From assembly GCF_030512175.1 (NCBI RefSeq), contig NZ_JAULBL010000001.1, positions 1,154,510-1,218,509 of the forward strand: DNA of 64,000 bases, in the 5' to 3' direction. The stretch is from Paeniglutamicibacter sulfureus (GTDB taxonomy: Bacteria; Actinomycetota; Actinomycetes; Actinomycetales; Micrococcaceae). Positions 8,062-16,817 of the stretch are shown here, one piece after another. Position 1 is the stretch's first letter; each line of letters starts with the position of its first letter. The position numbers were made by a program, and so were the translations under genes. The notes below the pieces were generated by a model. It was not told the origin of the DNA. It saw only the letters and a list, made by a program, of their open reading frames with translations, and searched no databases.

Positions 8062-8438
8062 GTCGGGATTTCTATGCTTCGTCTCCGACGGCCCAGGTGA
8101 TCTACTGGGGCGATCTGGACAGCCACGGATTCGCGATCCTGAACCGGCTGCGCTCCCATGGCGTCACAGCCCGCAGCGTCCTGATGGACATCCAAACCCT
8201 TGACGCCTATGCGGACCTGTGTGTAATGGAACCCGTCCCGTCCACCGCCCGGCTGGTCTACCTCACCGCCGCCGAGCTCGAAACGCTCCAGGTCCTCGCC
8301 GAACGGGGCAACACCCGGCTGGAACAGGAAAGGATTCCGTGGGAGCGCGCCGTGGCAACACTCTCGCGTGCTGCCGGATCCGCCGAACGAACGGTGGCAG
8401 GGCCTGGGAACACGCCCGAAACTCAGCTGTTGGAGTAA
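8043..8438 (+). pseudogene. C-terminal remnant of Wadjet JetD nuclease
   Basis: From about 8097 the frame reads VIYWGDLDSHGFAILNRLRS, then ARSVLMDIQTLDAY and RLEQERIPWERA. These match the Toprim-like C-terminal domain (DUF2220) of JetD, the nuclease of the JetABCD (Wadjet) anti-plasmid SMC system, including the acidic GDLDSHG motif and the closing RLEQER-x-P/G motif. A complete JetD is about 390 residues; only about 115 homologous residues remain. No N-terminal domain and no jetA, jetB or jetC is nearby. The leftover frame is open to a normal-looking stop, but expression is doubtful. Confidence 0.7.
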
Positions 8439-8818
8439 AGGACCCGTAGCGCTTCGTGCAGTCCGTGTCGGCGCTCGAGCGGATCCGACCCCGCGGTGCG
8501 CAGCGGCTCGGCTTCCTCCAGCGCGTCCCAAAAACCCTCGGTGGGCATGGAGGGCGGAGGCACGATGAACCAGCAATGGGCCAGCGGGTCGGGCGGGCAG
8601 TTGAGACCGGCTTCGTTCAGGAAAACGGAGATCGGGTTGCCGGCGGAACCCGCAGTCGGATCAAGCCGGTCTTCGCGCGGCAGGCGGTAGATGACGTGCG
8701 GCACGCCGAGCTCCAGTATTCCTGCGACGGCGAGGAAGCCAAAGCCGCTGCGGGGCACCTCCACCGCACCGGGCGGCGGGTCGGCCACGGGGACGGAGTC
8801 CCAGTCGATGGTTGGCAT
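8423..8818 (-). CDS. hypothetical protein, 131 residues
   Basis: A soluble acidic protein with no signal peptide or membrane segment. The start at ATG 8818 has an excellent ribosome binding site (AAGGAGGAAAG), and codon use is typical of the region. Visible features are a proline-rich N-terminus (PVADPPPGAVEVP) and HVIYRLPREDRLDP in the middle. I do not recognise the family. Its end overlaps the JetD remnant by 16 bases. Confidence 0.7.
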   Translation of the reverse strand: MPTIDWDSVPVADPPPGAVEVPRSGFGFLAVAGILELGVPHVIYRLPREDRLDPTAGSAGNPISVFLNEAGLNCPPDPLAHCWFIVPPPSMPTEGFWDALEEAEPLRTAGSDPLERRHGLHEALRVLYSNS

Positions 8819-8955
8819 CTTTCCTCCTTGTTCGGCGAACGGGGAAATGGCGCCCGCGAAGCCAGACTAGTCGACGCCGGTGGGCCTCGGTAGGGGGCGT
8901 CGAGGCGACCATGGCCATTCGTTCGAGGGTGAACGGCCAGAGGGCCAAGGATGGC

Positions 8956-9186
8956 TCAGATCCGTCCGGCCACGACCCCGGCGAGCTCGAGCCAGGCACG
9001 CTCGCGGTTCTCCCGCAGCAGCTTCGCCTGCTCCGGCGAGGTCTCCAGGAGGACGCGGGCCAGGCGACTGCGCCTCAGGGCGGCGTGGGCAGCTGCCCGT
9101 GTTGTCCGCTTTCGGGCCACGTGGCGCGCCTTGTCGGGGTTGACGATGGCTGGATGGTCGGTGAATATCTCGGTTGAAATGCTCAT
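8956..9186 (-). CDS. hypothetical small basic protein, 76 residues
   Basis: A helical, arginine/alanine-rich protein. The centre (ARKRTTRAAAHAALRRSRLA) is strongly basic, and the end is amphipathic (RENRERAWLELAGVV). It has no membrane segment and no known motif. It is divergent from the ArsR-like regulator gene 93 bases away. The assignment rests on an open frame with good codon bias only. Confidence 0.5.
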   Translation of the reverse strand: MSISTEIFTDHPAIVNPDKARHVARKRTTRAAAHAALRRSRLARVLLETSPEQAKLLRENRERAWLELAGVVAGRI

Positions 9187-9279
9187 GCATCAAGCCTGCA
9201 GCCAGGGAGGCCGCACAGCCACCATTCGGCTATTTCCGAATCCTTACGCCGACCCCGTTGCCGGCCTAGACTGTCTTGC

Positions 9280-10269
9280 ATGCGGATCAGCTTGACCTCG
9301 GAGGACCTGACCCGGGTGCGATTCACCGTCTCGCCCCTGTGGGAAACGGTCACCAGCGTCCGCGCCCTCCAGTTGGGCACCCGGATGCACCGCCCGTGGA
9401 TCACCGATGCCACCACGCGCATACTCGCCTCCGGTGACCCGCGGAAACAGGACCACTTGCGGCTGCTGACCACCTTGATCCGCCCCACCGGGTATATCGC
9501 CGATTCACTGACCCCCACTCCCCTCCGGCAGGACACCTTCGAGGCGGGGCTCGCCGCGGTCGGCGCCGTCCCGCCGGAATTGTGGGTTCGCGACCTCGAC
9601 TACCTGTTCTCCACAGGGCTGGAGGGGAGCCGGGTGAGGGAGGTGCAGGCAATCCTCGAGGACCCGGAATCCGGGATACCGCGCGTGGTTTCTGCCCTGC
9701 GCTGGTACTGGCAAACCGCGGTCGAACCGTTTTGGCCGCGGCTGCGGGCCATGCTTCTGGCCGACCTGGACTACCGGCTGGCCTTGCTGGCCGAACACGG
9801 CATCCACCAGGTCTTCAACACCCTGCACCCCAACGTCCGGCTGACCGGGGACGGCATTGAGGTCACCGCCCATTGCGACGGTTCGCACCATGCGGCCCCG
9901 GGCAACGGGCTGATCCTTGTTCCCAGCGCCTTCGTCTGGCCACGCACCCTGGTCCTGGACGTGGATCCGTTTGTCCCCACGCTGACCTATGCCCCGCGCG
10001 GAGTCGGCCGGCTGTGGGAAAACACCCGGGAGGTCAAGGACTCCCCGGTGGCCCAGCTGCTCGGGCACACCCGGGCGCAGATCCTGGCCCAGCTCGACTT
10101 GCCCATGACCACCACGCAATTGGCCTGCGCCCTGGAGCTGGCGGCGGGAACCGTCAACGGGCATCTGAAGGTGATGGCGGCCTCGGGCCTGACTGACACC
10201 ATCCGCGCGGGCCGCGAGGTCTACTACCGGCGTGCCGACCTGGGCGAGGACCTGCTGGCCCGCGCTTAA
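9280..10269 (+). CDS. ArsR-like winged-helix regulator (DUF5937 type)
   Basis: A 329-residue transcriptional regulator. The N-terminal two thirds (ISLTSEDLTRVRFTVSPLWE, GYIADSLTPTP) follow the DUF5937 pattern seen in actinobacterial ArsR-like regulators. The C-terminal 75 residues form a winged helix: RAQILAQLDLPMTTTQLACA, then LAAGTVNGHLKVMAASGL and a wing ending VYYRRA. No metal-binding CxC motif is seen, so it is not a metal sensor of the classical kind. Its target is unknown; the PH-domain gene downstream (49 bases) may share its transcript. Confidence 0.8.
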   Translation: MRISLTSEDLTRVRFTVSPLWETVTSVRALQLGTRMHRPWITDATTRILASGDPRKQDHLRLLTTLIRPTGYIADSLTPTPLRQDTFEAGLAAVGAVPPELWVRDLDYLFSTGLEGSRVREVQAILEDPESGIPRVVSALRWYWQTAVEPFWPRLRAMLLADLDYRLALLAEHGIHQVFNTLHPNVRLTGDGIEVTAHCDGSHHAAPGNGLILVPSAFVWPRTLVLDVDPFVPTLTYAPRGVGRLWENTREVKDSPVAQLLGHTRAQILAQLDLPMTTTQLACALELAAGTVNGHLKVMAASGLTDTIRAGREVYYRRADLGEDLLARA

Positions 10270-10318
10270 CCCCGCGACAGCCCGCGTTATTGTCCCCGCT
10301 CTTGGGTAGGGTCGGGGC

Positions 10319-10693
10319 ATGATTGATTTCAACAATGCCTCCGTGTTCAAGCTCAGCCCGTGCAACCCGGATGACGTGGCGGGGGAAGTCACGCCCCTCT
10401 TTGTCCAGGGCGAGGAGCTGCTCGCCGCGTTCAAGGGCGCGCGCGACTACGTGGTCTTCACCAACAAGCGGCTCATCGCGGTGAACATCCAGGGCCTGAC
10501 GGGCAAGAAGCGCGATTACACGTCATTGCCGTATTCCAAGATCCAGGCATTCTCCGTGGAGACCGCAGGCACCTTCGACCTCGATGCCGAGCTGGACCTG
10601 TGGTTCAGCTCCCTGGGCAAGGTCCGCCTTGAATTCAAGGGCAAGGTCGATGTGCGTGCGCTCTCGCAACTCATCGGATCCTACGTCCTGTAG
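10319..10693 (+). CDS. PH-domain protein (bacterial PH_1 / DUF1696)
   Basis: A 124-residue soluble protein made almost wholly of a bacterial pleckstrin-homology-like domain. GARDYVVFTNKRLIAVNIQG and RDYTSLPYSKIQAFSVETAG are the characteristic strands of the family, and the protein ends with a helix (RALSQLIGSYVL). The molecular role of the family is not established. It converges with the YkvI-like transporter. Confidence 0.85.
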   Translation: MIDFNNASVFKLSPCNPDDVAGEVTPLFVQGEELLAAFKGARDYVVFTNKRLIAVNIQGLTGKKRDYTSLPYSKIQAFSVETAGTFDLDAELDLWFSSLGKVRLEFKGKVDVRALSQLIGSYVL

Positions 10694-10732
10694 CGCCGCA
10701 CGTCCCGACCGAACGCGGCCGGTCATGCATCC

Positions 10733-11857
10733 TCAGAGGGATTGGCGCCGGATGAGCCGCGTGCCGGTCTTGACCAGCATCAGGACCAGCAACAGGATTC
10801 CCACGTAGCCGTTGATGACATAGACGATGTTGACCATCTGGGAGAACGGCAGGACCAGGCCAATGACGGTCCCGGCGACGGCCAGCGCGATGGTCAGGTA
10901 CTTGAATCGGGGCGTCTTGTCGGCGAAGAAACGCGAGGAGACGGTCCACAGCAGCGGCACCGCCGTCGTGTAGATGCCCGCAAGGATCATCACGGAGATC
11001 CCGGCGGCAAGCACCGGGCTCACGTCGCTGGCCAGCACGAGCATCGGGATCTCGGTCCCGCCGACCTTGGCGATGTTGGCGAGGAGTCCGAGCCCGACGA
11101 CGATGCAAGCCACCGAGAAGGCGATCGATCCCGCCAGCGCGCCGGAGGAAGCCTCCTTGCGGCTGCGGGCGGTCTTGCCAAGCGCCGTCAGGAAGGCGGC
11201 GAGCCACAGCATGCAGAAGCCGACGTAGGACAGGCCCGCCATGAACCAGTTCGTGGAGGCCTGCGTCAGCTCCATCCCGGCCAGCAGTGCATTGCCCTCG
11301 GCGATCCCGCCCGGGTTCCGGAGGATCCCCAACAGCCCCAGTGCGATCGCAACCACGACGATCAGCGGGCCGATCTTGCCGATGACGTCGACCAGCGACT
11401 TGAGCCCGAACCAGACGCTGATGCCGACGACCACCGCCAGTCCGATGCCGCCGGCGTAGCGCGAGAGCCCGTAGTGCTCCTCGAAGACGGCCCCCGCTCC
11501 GGCGACCATCACCGTGAAGCTCAGGAAGACGAACAGGATGGAGAAGAAGTCAAAGAATGTCCCCAGGTGCTTGCCGCAGTAGTAGTGGAAGATCATCGAG
11601 GGCCGCTCGAATTTCTTCGCCTGGCCGACCACGAAGAATTCGACGGCAACATATGTCATGAGCACCAGGACCAACAGCCCGGTGCCGAAGACCCCCCAGT
11701 AACCGTAGGACGTGAAGTACTGCAGGATTTCCTGGCCGGTGGCGAAACCGGAACCAATGAGGAACGCGATGATTGCACCGGCGTAGGTGAGAACGCGCAG
11801 GACGCTCACCTTCTCGACAGTGTCCAAGTGCGCCCTGGTGAATGCCTTCTGTGCCAT
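10733..11857 (-). CDS. YkvI-type membrane transporter
   Basis: A 374-residue protein with about ten hydrophobic segments. The opening AGAIIAFLIGSGFATGQEIL is the unwound TM1 motif of the YkvI family within the APC/LeuT-fold group. Substrates in this family are not established. ATG 11857 is chosen because the upstream frame contains no membrane-protein-like sequence and GGGAG lies upstream. A plus-strand open frame through the same DNA is a shadow. Confidence 0.8.
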   Translation of the reverse strand: MAQKAFTRAHLDTVEKVSVLRVLTYAGAIIAFLIGSGFATGQEILQYFTSYGYWGVFGTGLLVLVLMTYVAVEFFVVGQAKKFERPSMIFHYYCGKHLGTFFDFFSILFVFLSFTVMVAGAGAVFEEHYGLSRYAGGIGLAVVVGISVWFGLKSLVDVIGKIGPLIVVVAIALGLLGILRNPGGIAEGNALLAGMELTQASTNWFMAGLSYVGFCMLWLAAFLTALGKTARSRKEASSGALAGSIAFSVACIVVGLGLLANIAKVGGTEIPMLVLASDVSPVLAAGISVMILAGIYTTAVPLLWTVSSRFFADKTPRFKYLTIALAVAGTVIGLVLPFSQMVNIVYVINGYVGILLLVLMLVKTGTRLIRRQSL

Positions 11858-11955
11858 ACCTTGTACTTCTCCCGAAAGTAACCGACGCCGGTGCACGCAC
11901 GTCAACTCCTGATATATCAATACCCCACGAACGATATGTTTGATATGTGATCCAG

Positions 11956-12375
11956 TCAACAACTTTTTGAAAGATGACGCGGGTCACAGGGTCGCGGCGG
12001 AGCCTTCCCGGAAACGGGGAGCACCGCGGAGCACGAGAATCGTCGGATTCTCAGGTAGGCGGCCCCCGCGAACCGCCCGCTGGCCAAGTAGGCGACCGCG
12101 GCTGGCTCCGGGCGCACGCCCGGCGCGAGCGCGGCTTCCTCGATCCCGGCCACACGCATGCTGTTTTGGCAGGCGCAGACCTCGATGCCCCCTTCGGCCG
12201 CCAGCGGGGCAACATCCGAGTTCAGGTGCGGGACGGCGGACAGCTGGGCGACGCAGGGACCCCGGACGACGACCTCGATGGCCGTGTCCGGCAATTTGGT
12301 GCGCGCCTTGCATGCAATCCGGGCGGCGGCTAGGTCTTGGAATAACCTTGTCCCGGGTCCGGCGAAGTGCAGCAA
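11956..12375 (-). CDS. DsrE-like protein with altered C-terminus
   Basis: Residues 30-105 show the DsrE/F-like fold pattern: LPDTAIEVVVRGPCVAQLS, then EVCACQNSMRVAGIEEAALA and PAAVAYLASGRFAGAAYLRI, where family members normally end. Such proteins handle sulfur relay or small-molecule binding through the conserved cysteine of the ACxNS segment. Here the frame reads on for about 28 residues of basic, low-quality sequence, as if the natural stop were lost. The only start is TTG 12375, without a clear ribosome binding site. It may be decaying. Confidence 0.5.
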   Translation of the reverse strand: MLHFAGPGTRLFQDLAAARIACKARTKLPDTAIEVVVRGPCVAQLSAVPHLNSDVAPLAAEGGIEVCACQNSMRVAGIEEAALAPGVRPEPAAVAYLASGRFAGAAYLRIRRFSCSAVLPVSGKAPPRPCDPRHLSKSC

Positions 12376-12457
12376 CAGTCTTTGGATCGCGGGCGGACAT
12401 CTTCGTGTTTGGTGGCGGATGCCCCAGCCTGTCGACTGCCGGCCCGCCGGCGCCGCG

Positions 12458-13684
12458 CTACCAGGCGTCGCGCGGGCTCAGCCGGGCCGCCGCCATCGAG
12501 GCACCCAGGATGATGGTGCGCATGAAGCGCTCCGCGGCCTCGATGAGCAGGCGTTCCCCGTCCTCCACCGCTTCCTCCAAGGTCATCGGGATCGGGACAA
12601 TCGAGGCGATGGCATCGATCCCGATGTCGTGCACGTCGCGGCAGCCCTTGCCCAGCGTCCCGGCCAGCGCCACCACGGGCACCCCGTGCAGGGACGCGCG
12701 GCGCGCGACCTCCGCGGGAACCTTGCCCCGGGGAGTCTGGAAGTCGATGGCGCCTTCGGCGGTGATGACCAAGTCGGCCCCGCGCAGCAGCCCGTCCAGG
12801 TCGATCCCGGCCAGTCCGGAGTCCAGGATCGCCTCGAAGCGCGGCATCAGCACCGCCCCGACGGCGGCCAAGCCGGCACCGAGCCCGCCGGAGGCGCCGG
12901 TTCCCGGCGCGTTCGCGAAATCGGTGGCCCGGGCAGAGTCCAGCGAATCGCGGCGCAACACCGCGGCCCAGTGTTCGAACCCGGCAGACATGGCCTCGAC
13001 CTGTTCCGGGGTGGCGCCCTTTTGCGGGCCGAAGACGCGGGCCACGCCGCGCGGACCGGTGAGCACGTTGTGCTGGTTCAGGGCAAGGGTGATTTCCACG
13101 GTGCCCGCGGCGATGGCCGGGTGCAGAGAGGCCATGTCGATCCTGTCGACGCGCGCCAGGTGGTTGCCGCCGGCCGGGACCTCGCGCCCGGCGGCGTCCA
13201 GGATCCGCGCGCCGAGTGCCGCCAGCGCGCCCATGCCGCCATCGGAGGTCCCGGAATCGCCGCACCCGACGAGCACCTTCTGCGCACCGGCGTCGATGGC
13301 AGCGACGATGAGCTCGCCGACCCCGTGGCTCGTGGTGGTTCCGGGATCCCGCTGGTCCCGCGGAACCAGTCGAAGCCCTGCCGCGGCGGCCATTTCGACC
13401 ACTGCGGTGCCGGTGGCCTCGCCGCCGAGCATGGCGTAGTGGGAGTCGACCGGTTCCCCGACGGGGCCGGTGACCCGGGCAGGGACCAGCCGGCCGCCGG
13501 TGGCGCAGGCGAGCGTCTCGGCGGTGCCTTCCCCTCCGTCCGCAATCGGAACGGCCTTGACCACCGCGCCGGGCAGGGCCCGGCGGACACCGGCGCCGAT
13601 GGCCTGGGCGACGGCTGCGGCATCGAGGGATTCCTTGAATCCGGAGGGGGCAACCAGGATGCGGCGGGGCAGGGCGTTGGACAT
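12458..13684 (-). CDS. glxK: glycerate kinase
   Basis: A glycerate 2-kinase of the GarK/GlxK family that phosphorylates D-glycerate with ATP. It has 408 residues (the family has about 380). Signatures visible are VAPSGFKESLDAAAVA at the N-terminus, IADGGEGTAETLA, GCGDSGTSDGGMGALAALGA and DLVITAEGAIDFQT near residues 305-320. It is the last gene of a leftward operon, 50 bases behind the SLC13 transporter, which suggests that the transported acid feeds glycerate or related metabolism. Confidence 0.93.
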   Translation of the reverse strand: MSNALPRRILVAPSGFKESLDAAAVAQAIGAGVRRALPGAVVKAVPIADGGEGTAETLACATGGRLVPARVTGPVGEPVDSHYAMLGGEATGTAVVEMAAAAGLRLVPRDQRDPGTTTSHGVGELIVAAIDAGAQKVLVGCGDSGTSDGGMGALAALGARILDAAGREVPAGGNHLARVDRIDMASLHPAIAAGTVEITLALNQHNVLTGPRGVARVFGPQKGATPEQVEAMSAGFEHWAAVLRRDSLDSARATDFANAPGTGASGGLGAGLAAVGAVLMPRFEAILDSGLAGIDLDGLLRGADLVITAEGAIDFQTPRGKVPAEVARRASLHGVPVVALAGTLGKGCRDVHDIGIDAIASIVPIPMTLEEAVEDGERLLIEAAERFMRTIILGASMAAARLSPRDAW

Positions 13685-13734
13685 GATGATGGTTCCTTAA
13701 CTGTTGGGGAAGGTATTGGGGGGTGGATGTGTGG

Positions 13735-15297
13735 CTAGAGGAAGAGCGGCATGCCCATCGCGGGCCAGATACAGAGCGCGAAGACCAGCACCAGGGCGAC
13801 CATGACCGGGGCCAGCACTGCGCTGAGCCGCAGCAGGTCCGCAGGCTTGTAGGTCTCCACGCCCTCGATGTCGGAGAAGAGGTTGACGGGTTTCGCGCTG
13901 CTGGTCAGCGTGTGGCAGAAGCCGGCCGCGGCGGTGGATGCGAAGGCGATCGCCACGGCGTTCACGCCAAGGCCGGGGGCCAGTGAGACGACCAGCGGGA
14001 TCAGCACCGCCGAGCGGGCCGAGCGCGACTGGATGACCAGGTGCGCGGCTGCGGACATGACGACCACCAGCACGGTGAACACCCACGGGGCCGCGGCTCC
14101 CAGCCCGTCGACCGGGCCCAGCACGCTGAGCGCCAGCCATTGCGCGGCACCGGTCCCGACCAGGGCGGTGCCCAGGGTCAGGGTGGCGGCCATGAAGATG
14201 AGCATCGACCACGGCACCGCTTTCAGTGCCTTGGTCAGGCCGACGGAGCCGAAGCCCGGGCTGGCCACGAGCAGGGAGCCGAGCAGTGCGACGATGGCGG
14301 GGTGCAGGTGGTGCAGCGGTTCGGTGCACCAGAGCACCACCACCGCGCAGATCAGCAGGGCTGCCCTTGACTGGCCGACGGCCAGCGGCCCGGTCAGCGG
14401 CACCGGGGAGTGTTCCTGCAGCTGCTCGATGCCAACCGCCAGCGGCAGGCGCCGGTCCCCGGGCCGGGTGAAGAGCCACAGCACCAACTCGGCGCACAGG
14501 TGCGAGGAGACGAAGGCCAGCGGCAGGCCGTAGAGCAACCACCCGGCGAAGGAGAAGCCCTCGTATCCGGAGGCGGTGAGGATCTGGCTGGTGATCAGGT
14601 GAGCCCCGGCACCCAGGTAGGAGGCCACAGCGGAGAGCAGGATGACCGAAGGGAAGACCAGCGACAGCGCCAGCACCACCCGACGGCGCTCCTGCAGGGC
14701 CCGGGCCAGCGCAATGAACACCGGGATGGCCAGGGCCGCCCGGCCGGAGGTTGAAGGCACCGCAAACGCGGTGGCGACCAACACCCCGGTCGTCAGATGC
14801 ACCAGTTGGCGGGGGCTGCGGGCACCTGCGACGATATAGGCCGCTGCCCGGGTGGCCAGGCCCGTGGCGGTGATCCCGGCCGCGATCACGAACGCAGCCA
14901 GCAGCAGCCAGATGGTGTCCTCGCCCAGCGAGGAGAAAAGCTGGTCTTCGGGCAGGACTCCCATCAACACCAGCACCAGTGCGGCGCCGAGGGCCACGTA
15001 GGTGTCACCGACCGGCGAGAAGATCCACAGCCAGATGGCGACGGCGAAGACCGCGAGCGTCAGCGCGCCCTGGGCCGACAGCGCCGTCGGGGTCCCGGCA
15101 GCCTGGCCGAAGGTGCTTGTGGCACACCAGATCAGGAACGCCGCGAGCAGCGCCGCGGCGAGAAGGGCCGCGATGCGCCGGCGGTTGTCGCGTGGGCGCT
15201 TGGGACGGGGTGCCGGGGAAAGTACCGCCGGCGCCGGCGCCGGCGTTGCATAGCGGAAACGGGCGGGGGTGCCGGTGGCGGTGTCGGTGGTGTTCAC
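13735..15297 (-). CDS. SLC13/DASS-family carboxylate transporter
   Basis: A 520-residue inner-membrane transporter of the divalent anion/sodium symporter family (citrate, di-/tricarboxylates or sulfate) with about 12 hydrophobic segments. VATAFAVPSTSGRAALAIPV and, in the second repeat, HLVIQSRSARSAVLIPLVV occupy the positions of the two SNT/SxT substrate motifs, here as ST-S and QS-S variants. The N-terminal 45 residues are a long proline-rich cytoplasmic tail. Its ATG overlaps the stop of the sensor kinase by four bases (ATGA), so the two are translationally coupled. Confidence 0.85.
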   Translation of the reverse strand: MNTTDTATGTPARFRYATPAPAPAVLSPAPRPKRPRDNRRRIAALLAAALLAAFLIWCATSTFGQAAGTPTALSAQGALTLAVFAVAIWLWIFSPVGDTYVALGAALVLVLMGVLPEDQLFSSLGEDTIWLLLAAFVIAAGITATGLATRAAAYIVAGARSPRQLVHLTTGVLVATAFAVPSTSGRAALAIPVFIALARALQERRRVVLALSLVFPSVILLSAVASYLGAGAHLITSQILTASGYEGFSFAGWLLYGLPLAFVSSHLCAELVLWLFTRPGDRRLPLAVGIEQLQEHSPVPLTGPLAVGQSRAALLICAVVVLWCTEPLHHLHPAIVALLGSLLVASPGFGSVGLTKALKAVPWSMLIFMAATLTLGTALVGTGAAQWLALSVLGPVDGLGAAAPWVFTVLVVVMSAAAHLVIQSRSARSAVLIPLVVSLAPGLGVNAVAIAFASTAAAGFCHTLTSSAKPVNLFSDIEGVETYKPADLLRLSAVLAPVMVALVLVFALCIWPAMGMPLFL

Positions 15298-16817
15298 GAT
15301 TCCTCCCCGAGGGTGGTGGCGAGCCTGTCTGCGAACGCGTCGTCCTGGCGGCTGGCGGGTGCCAGTGCCTCGAGCGGCACCGAGAGCCCGAAACGGGTTC
15401 CGGAACCGTCCCCGGATTCGACCCAGGCGGTGCCCTGGTGTGCCTCGGCAACCGCCTTGACCACGGCAAGGCCCAGGCCCATTCCGGGGTCGCTGCCCTC
15501 TGCGCTGCGGTAGCTTTCAAGCAGCGCCCGGGCACGCTCTGGATCCAGCGGCGGGCCCGGATTGGCCACCCAGAAGCTGGCGGCGCCGTCGGCGACAGAG
15601 GAACCGATGCGGATGGTGTCGCCCGTTTTGGTGTGGGCAACGGCGTTCTCGATGAGTTGGCGCACCGCATCGGCGATGCGGTTCCGGTCCAGCCACGCGT
15701 CGGCGTTGCCGGTCGCCTCGATGCGGAAGTACCGTTCGGGGTGGGTGCCGGGCAGGGATGCCTCGGCGGCGACATCGGCCGTCACCTCGCCAACCGAGAC
15801 GCGGGCGGGCTTCACAAAGCCCGGGTTCCCGCTTTGGGCCAGCACATCGAGGTCCGCGAGCGTGCGTCCCATCCGGGCGATCAGCCTCTGGGCACCGCAG
15901 GCGATGCGGGCGCGTTCGGCACGCGGCAGGTCCTCGTCGACCAGTTCGTGCAGGGCCGCGGCGACCCGGCGTTGGGGTTCGTTGAGGTGCTCGCGGGCCT
16001 CGGCGATGAAGTGGCGCTGCGCCAGGTGGGAGGCCTCGACCCGGTCAAGCATCGCGTTGAGCGTCTCGGCCAGCTGGGCCAGGTCGTCCCTGCCCTCCAC
16101 CGGGATGCGTGCCGAGAGGTCGTGGGCGGTGATGGACTCGGCGGTTTCCCGCACGGTCCGGATCGGGCGCGTGATCTGCCGGGCCACCAGCCAGGCGATC
16201 CCGGCGGTCAGCGCCAGTCCTCCCGCCGCCACGCCGAAGAGCATGACCGCCTGCCGGTTGGCCTCCTCCTGCGCGGCCCCGGTGAACTGCGCGACCACCA
16301 GATGCGCCTGCCTTTCCGGCGGCGTGCCTGCGGGTTCACCGGCGGCGACGGCCTCGGCCTTGCCCCAGCGCACCGTTCCGTGGGCACTCTCATAGACGCC
16401 GGCGGTCTTGGGGTCGCGGAGGATCCGTTCGACCAAGGCGGCGTCGCCCACCAAAATGCTGCCGTCATCGTCGGCCACGCCCCGCGCGGCCAGCACTGTC
16501 CCGCCGGCCACGCCGACGATCTCCTCGCCGGCCAGCGGCTGCTGCCGGGCGAGATAGCGCTCCATCAGTGCGCCCATCGAGGTGAAGGGCAGGGCCGTCC
16601 TGGGGTCACGTCCCTCGGCGGCGAAGGTGCGGAACTCCTCGATTTCCTGCACGACGCCCACGTTGGCGGCCTCAGCGACCTGTCCGGACATGACGGAGCG
16701 CATCGTCACTGTCACAGCGAGCAGTGCCAGGGCGGTGGTCAGCACGATCCAGCCCACTATGCGCCAGCGCGCCGACACGGCCGAGCCCTGGCGCTCATGG
16801 GTTTCAGTCCTGGTCAT
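15294..16817 (-). CDS. sensor histidine kinase with scrambled H-box
   Basis: A 507-residue membrane sensor with TM1 near residues 15-37, an extracytoplasmic domain to about 190, TM2 and a HAMP linker (RQITRPIRTVRETAESI). A dimerisation region and HATPase domain follow, with N-box RQLIENAVAHTK and G2-box GMGLGLAVVKAVAEAH. The usual F-x-x-x-A-x-H-E-L-R-T-P box reads FIAEAREHLNEP: His and Glu are swapped and R-T are lost. The G1 box reads NPGPP instead of D-x-G-x-G. Canonical autophosphorylation is therefore doubtful, and no response regulator is adjacent. ATG 16817 has AGGAG upstream. It is coupled to the SLC13 transporter, which suggests a sensor of the same substrate. Confidence 0.8.
   Translation of the reverse strand: MTRTETHERQGSAVSARWRIVGWIVLTTALALLAVTVTMRSVMSGQVAEAANVGVVQEIEEFRTFAAEGRDPRTALPFTSMGALMERYLARQQPLAGEEIVGVAGGTVLAARGVADDDGSILVGDAALVERILRDPKTAGVYESAHGTVRWGKAEAVAAGEPAGTPPERQAHLVVAQFTGAAQEEANRQAVMLFGVAAGGLALTAGIAWLVARQITRPIRTVRETAESITAHDLSARIPVEGRDDLAQLAETLNAMLDRVEASHLAQRHFIAEAREHLNEPQRRVAAALHELVDEDLPRAERARIACGAQRLIARMGRTLADLDVLAQSGNPGFVKPARVSVGEVTADVAAEASLPGTHPERYFRIEATGNADAWLDRNRIADAVRQLIENAVAHTKTGDTIRIGSSVADGAASFWVANPGPPLDPERARALLESYRSAEGSDPGMGLGLAVVKAVAEAHQGTAWVESGDGSGTRFGLSVPLEALAPASRQDDAFADRLATTLGEES

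Noticed and set aside
10697-10732. Possible hairpin (GACCG/CGGTC) between the PH-domain and YkvI-like genes
   Set aside because: The stem is short and interrupted, and no T-run follows on either strand.
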